From positions 1 to 16,116 of the forward strand of contig JAIPBY010000028.1 of NCBI GenBank assembly GCA_021738605.1: DNA of 16,116 nucleotides, in the 5' to 3' direction. Source of the stretch: Chitinophagaceae bacterium. GTDB taxonomy: Bacteria > Bacteroidota > Bacteroidia > Chitinophagales > Chitinophagaceae. Positions 12,870 through 16,116 of this stretch are shown piece by piece. Each line of letters begins with the position of its first letter. Position 1 is the first letter of the stretch. Below the pieces are notes generated by a model. The model had not been told where the DNA came from. It saw only the letters and a program-made list of their open reading frames with translations, and ran no database searches. Position numbers and translations under genes: made by a program.

Positions 12870-13661
12870 ATGAATATATTAGATACTATTGTTGAAAGGA
12901 AAAGAAAAGAAGTTGTGGAGCGAAAACAGCTCAAGCCTCTTGAAGTAATCAAGGCTGATGTGTTGTATACCCGCAAAACGATTTCGCTTGTGGAAGGATT
13001 GTCAAGGCCCCATGCATCAGGCATTATTGCTGAGTTCAAAAGAAAATCTCCTTCCAAAGGGATCATCAATGACGGGGTAGATCCGGTGGCAGTGACCAAG
13101 GCTTATCAGGCTGCTGGTGCATCAGCTGTTTCCATTTTGACTGATGAATATTTTTTTGGTGGACATGATCAGGATGTTGTCAGGGCAAGGCAAGTATTGG
13201 ATATTCCCATTTTGCGCAAGGAATTTATCATCGATGAATACCAGGTTCATGAGGCGAAGGCATTGGGTGCTGATTTAATTTTGTTGATTGCAGCCTGTCT
13301 GAGCACGGAAGAAGTGCTTCGTTTTTCAACAGTGGCCAGGTCATTGGGGCTGGAGGTTTTGCTTGAACTGCATGATGAGGATGAGCTGGAACATGTCTGT
13401 GAAGCAGTTGATTTGGTGGGAATCAACAACAGAAGCCTCAAAACCTTTGATGTCAATATTGCTCGCAGCCTCAGGATGGCAGGACAGCTTCCGAAGGACA
13501 AGTTGAAAGTAGCTGAAAGTGGCATTGATGATCCGGCCCAGGTTAAATTATTCAGGGAAAATGGATACAGTGCATTTTTGATTGGGGAGAATTTTATGAA
13601 AACAAATGATCCCGGAATAGCGTTACATGAGTTTAGGAACCAGATTGAATTATTAGGATGA
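12870..13661 (+). CDS. trpC: Indole-3-glycerol-phosphate synthase
   Basis: TrpC decarboxylates and cyclises CdRP to indole-3-glycerol phosphate, forming the indole ring. It has 263 residues as a single TIM barrel. Residues matching the well-studied archaeal enzyme are present at consistent spacing: Glu55 and Lys57 in AEFKRKSPS, Lys117 in LRKEFIIDEYQ, Glu166, Asn187 in GINNRSL, and Glu216-Ser217 in AESGI. No catalytic residue is missing. It is not fused to TrpF, unlike the E. coli bifunctional enzyme. Its stop overlaps the trpF start by four bases (ATGA), implying translational coupling. Confidence 0.96.
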   Translation: MNILDTIVERKRKEVVERKQLKPLEVIKADVLYTRKTISLVEGLSRPHASGIIAEFKRKSPSKGIINDGVDPVAVTKAYQAAGASAVSILTDEYFFGGHDQDVVRARQVLDIPILRKEFIIDEYQVHEAKALGADLILLIAACLSTEEVLRFSTVARSLGLEVLLELHDEDELEHVCEAVDLVGINNRSLKTFDVNIARSLRMAGQLPKDKLKVAESGIDDPAQVKLFRENGYSAFLIGENFMKTNDPGIALHEFRNQIELLG

Positions 13662-14296
13662 GACTAAAGGTTTGTGGCATGACAGGGATTGCCCAGCTCA
13701 AAGAGCTGGAGACGATTGGCGTGGATTTTGCGGGCCTTATTTTCTATCCGCAATCTCCCCGCTATGCCATGAAATTTGGTTTAACGCCCGAACTGCTCAA
13801 GAAGGAAAAACTCCGCATCAACAGGGTAGGCGTTTTTGTCAATGAAGAGCATGATACTGTTTTGCGAACAGTAGACAAATGGAAGCTGGACATGGTCCAA
13901 TTGCATGGGGATGAATCGCCCCGCTATTGTGAACACATTTCCAACCATGTCAATACCGTCAAAGCTTTCAGGATTGGGAAGAATGAAAACATACCATACA
14001 AGACTTTTCCTTTTAATGATGTGGTAGATCTTTATCTTTTTGATACAATGGGAAAACAATATGGCGGCACGGGTGAGCAATTCAATTGGGATTTGTTGTG
14101 CCATGCGCCAGTGTCAAAGCCTTATTTTTTGAGTGGGGGCATTGGTCCTGAAGATATTGATCAGCTTTCCCAATTCTGTGAAAACGAAAAAAAACTTTTT
14201 GCCATTGATGTCAACAGCAAGTTTGAACAATCACCAGGCGTCAAGGATATGAACAAAGTCAAGGATTTTTTTAATGCAATCAAAATGATCAACTGA
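13658..14296 (+). CDS. trpF: Phosphoribosylanthranilate isomerase
   Basis: TrpF performs the Amadori rearrangement of phosphoribosylanthranilate to CdRP, the substrate of TrpC. The TIM barrel has 212 residues, with general base Cys6 in KVCGMT and general acid Asp129 in LFDTMG, followed by the phosphate-binding segments YGGTGEQFNW, LSGGIGPED and the terminal FAIDVNSKFEQSPGVKD. The length is normal. Its start overlaps trpC by four bases and its stop is one base from the trpB ATG, so both junctions look translationally coupled. The gene order places TrpF after TrpC although the reaction comes before it. Confidence 0.95.
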   Translation: MRLKVCGMTGIAQLKELETIGVDFAGLIFYPQSPRYAMKFGLTPELLKKEKLRINRVGVFVNEEHDTVLRTVDKWKLDMVQLHGDESPRYCEHISNHVNTVKAFRIGKNENIPYKTFPFNDVVDLYLFDTMGKQYGGTGEQFNWDLLCHAPVSKPYFLSGGIGPEDIDQLSQFCENEKKLFAIDVNSKFEQSPGVKDMNKVKDFFNAIKMIN

Positions 14297-14297
14297 T

Positions 14298-15491
14298 ATG
14301 ATAACGAGTTATTCAAAACCAAGTGAGCAAGGCTATTATGGAGATTTCGGTGGAGCGTATATTCCGGAAATGCTTTACAAGAATGTGGAAAATCTCCGAC
14401 AGCAATATCTTTCCATTTCAAATGATCCGCTCTTTCAGCAAGAGTTTCATGCCCTTTTGAAAGATTATGTAGGAAGACCCACGCCGCTTTTTTTGGCTGA
14501 ACGATTGAGCGAAAGATTTGGTTCAACCATTTACCTAAAGCGAGAAGACCTCTGCCATACAGGTGCACACAAAATCAACAATACCATCGGTCAAATATTG
14601 CTGGCACAACGCCTGGGTAAGAAAAGAATCATTGCAGAAACTGGTGCAGGGCAGCATGGTGTTGCCACCGCTACGGTTTGTGCATTGAAAGGAATTGAGT
14701 GCATCGTTTACATGGGTGAAAAAGATATTGAACGCCAGGCCCCGAACGTGGCCAGGATGAAAATGCTTGGCGCAAAAGTGGTTCCTGCCACAAGCGGCAG
14801 CAAAACCCTCAAGGATGCTACCAATGAAGCCATCAGGGACTGGATCAACAATCCAACAGATACCCACTATATCATCGGTTCTGTGGTGGGACCACATCCA
14901 TACCCAGACATGGTGTCAAGGTTTCAATCGGTCATCAGCCAGGAAATGCGGACCCAATTGCTTGAAAAAACTGGAACAGAACTGCCCACCCGTGTGATTG
15001 CCTGTGTTGGAGGTGGAAGCAATGCAGCAGGGGCTTTCTACCATTTCTTGGATGAACCCACTGTTGAGATTGTTGCAGTAGAGGCAGCAGGTCATGGGGT
15101 CAATACCGGCATGAGTGCAGCCACCACACAACTGGGGGTTCCAGGCATTCTTCACGGAAGCAAGAGCATCGTGATGCAAACGCCAGACGGACAGGTGGTA
15201 GAGCCACACAGCATTTCAGCAGGGTTGGATTATCCTGGCATTGGCCCCATGCATGCGCATCTTTATACCAGTGGCCGAGCCAAGTTCATGAGTGCAACGG
15301 ATGAAGAGGCATTGAAATGGGCATTCGAAATTTCCAGGGTGGAGGGTATTATTCCCGCACTGGAAACTGCCCATGCATTTGCAGTATTGGATCAGCTGGG
15401 GATGAAGCAGGAGGATGTTTCTGTTATCTGTCTGAGTGGCAGGGGAGACAAAGACCTGGGTACGTACATGAATGCAATGAATGAACAATAA
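14298..15491 (+). CDS. trpB: Tryptophan synthase beta subunit
   Basis: TrpB is the PLP enzyme that condenses indole with L-serine, using indole passed through a tunnel from TrpA. It has 397 residues and a fold type II architecture: GYYGDFGGAYIPEML near the N-terminus, the KREDLCHTGAHKINN block with PLP-binding Lys92, catalytic Glu114 in AETGAGQHG, and the PLP phosphate loop GGGSNAAG. The ERQAPNVARMKMLGA helix and the C-terminal SGRGDKD are also intact. The length and N-terminus match the canonical TrpB1 that works with TrpA, not the longer TrpB2. trpA follows after 12 bases. Confidence 0.97.
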   Translation: MITSYSKPSEQGYYGDFGGAYIPEMLYKNVENLRQQYLSISNDPLFQQEFHALLKDYVGRPTPLFLAERLSERFGSTIYLKREDLCHTGAHKINNTIGQILLAQRLGKKRIIAETGAGQHGVATATVCALKGIECIVYMGEKDIERQAPNVARMKMLGAKVVPATSGSKTLKDATNEAIRDWINNPTDTHYIIGSVVGPHPYPDMVSRFQSVISQEMRTQLLEKTGTELPTRVIACVGGGSNAAGAFYHFLDEPTVEIVAVEAAGHGVNTGMSAATTQLGVPGILHGSKSIVMQTPDGQVVEPHSISAGLDYPGIGPMHAHLYTSGRAKFMSATDEEALKWAFEISRVEGIIPALETAHAFAVLDQLGMKQEDVSVICLSGRGDKDLGTYMNAMNEQ

Positions 15492-15503
15492 ATGACTTGT
15501 GAT

Positions 15504-16116
15504 ATGAGCAGAATCAATAATTTGTTTGAGCAAAAAAAAGAAAATGTACTCAATGTATATTTTACGGCTGGGTATCCTACATTGGACAGCACCCTGGACA
15601 TCATGATGGCACTGCAGGATGCTGGTGTTGATTTGATTGAACTGGGCATGCCTTACAGCGATCCGCTTGCCGATGGTCCTGTGATACAGGAAAGCAGTTT
15701 GATTGCTTTGGACAATGGCATGACCATTGCAAAACTTTTTGAACAGTTAAAAGGTTTTCGTTTCAAGATCCATGTGCCTGTTGTATTGATGGGGTACATG
15801 AATCCTGTGTTGCAGTATGGATTTGAAAAATTCTGTGCAGATGCAGCTGCTGTTGGCATTGATGGCCTCATATTGCCTGATCTTCCGCCTTTGGAATTTG
15901 AACAATCACATGGTGCTATCGTAAAAAAATATGCACTTGATTTTATATTCCTGGTTACTCCTGAAACCAGTGAGGAGAGGGTACGCAAACTGGACGGACT
16001 CAGTTCAGGATTCTTGTATGCCGTTTCATCCTCCTCCACAACAGGAAAGGAAAAGAATTTTGATGATGTGATTGCCTACCTGAAAAGGCTTCGGTCTTAC
16101 CAACTGATCAACCCGG
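15504..16116 (+). CDS. trpA: Tryptophan synthase alpha subunit, partial (C-terminus outside window)
   Basis: TrpA cleaves indole-3-glycerol phosphate to indole and glyceraldehyde-3-phosphate and hands indole to TrpB. About 204 residues are visible of a usual 255-270; the right edge of the window cuts the gene. The TIM-barrel catalytic pair is present: Glu46 in IELGMPYSDP and Asp57 in ADGP, spaced as in the E. coli enzyme (49 and 60). VYFTAGYP at about 18-25, LMGYMNP and ILPDLPP are also seen, with the loop region YAVSSSSTTG near the edge. The ATG at 15504 is preferred; an in-frame ATG at 15492 would add four residues (MTCD). It is the last visible trp gene. Confidence 0.95.
   Translation, partial: MSRINNLFEQKKENVLNVYFTAGYPTLDSTLDIMMALQDAGVDLIELGMPYSDPLADGPVIQESSLIALDNGMTIAKLFEQLKGFRFKIHVPVVLMGYMNPVLQYGFEKFCADAAAVGIDGLILPDLPPLEFEQSHGAIVKKYALDFIFLVTPETSEERVRKLDGLSSGFLYAVSSSSTTGKEKNFDDVIAYLKRLRSYQLINP

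Overview
The window looks like a chromosomal segment of a Bacteroidota bacterium, probably close to Chitinophagaceae. I infer this from protein wording (a Bacteroidota-style ParE/ParC pair, SurE and S24 regulator), from the lack of Shine-Dalgarno motifs before most starts, and from a perfect Bacteroidota-type -7 box (TAnnTTTG) ahead of accD. Almost all of it is dense core metabolism. I see no insertion sequence, prophage, CRISPR array, rRNA or tRNA.

Layout. (1) 1-1803, minus strand: a tight set reading surE, a small three-helix membrane protein, then lpxB, which runs off the left edge. (2) 1938-2693, plus strand, divergent from surE: an XRE/S24 (LexA-like) repressor with an Ala-Gly cleavage site and Ser/Lys dyad. 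A perfect 15-bp palindrome lies on each side of it. (3) 2845-8092: parE, a DUF1835/DUF3658 protein of unknown function, and parC, in one close-packed transcription unit encoding topoisomerase IV. (4) 8178-9569: accD (fatty-acid synthesis) and smpB (trans-translation). (5) 9653-16116: a probable attenuator leader, then trpE-G-D-C-F-B-A as seven separate genes with gaps or overlaps of only a few bases. trpA is cut by the right edge.

The trp genes encode every step from chorismate to tryptophan. TrpE/TrpG make anthranilate, TrpD adds phosphoribosyl, TrpF isomerises, TrpC closes the indole ring and TrpB/TrpA finish. A strong intrinsic terminator sits only about 15 bases before trpE, downstream of a 17-codon open frame with one Trp codon. 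Little room for a promoter remains between terminator and gene, so the terminator is most simply read as conditional, that is, an attenuator.

I do not see a wholly new multi-gene system. The points most worth a second look are the trp leader, the DUF1835 gene embedded between the two topoisomerase IV subunit genes, the LexA-like regulator with its flanking palindromes, and residue-level oddities in SurE (NDDS instead of NDDG) and ParC (Ala at the quinolone-contact Ser position).
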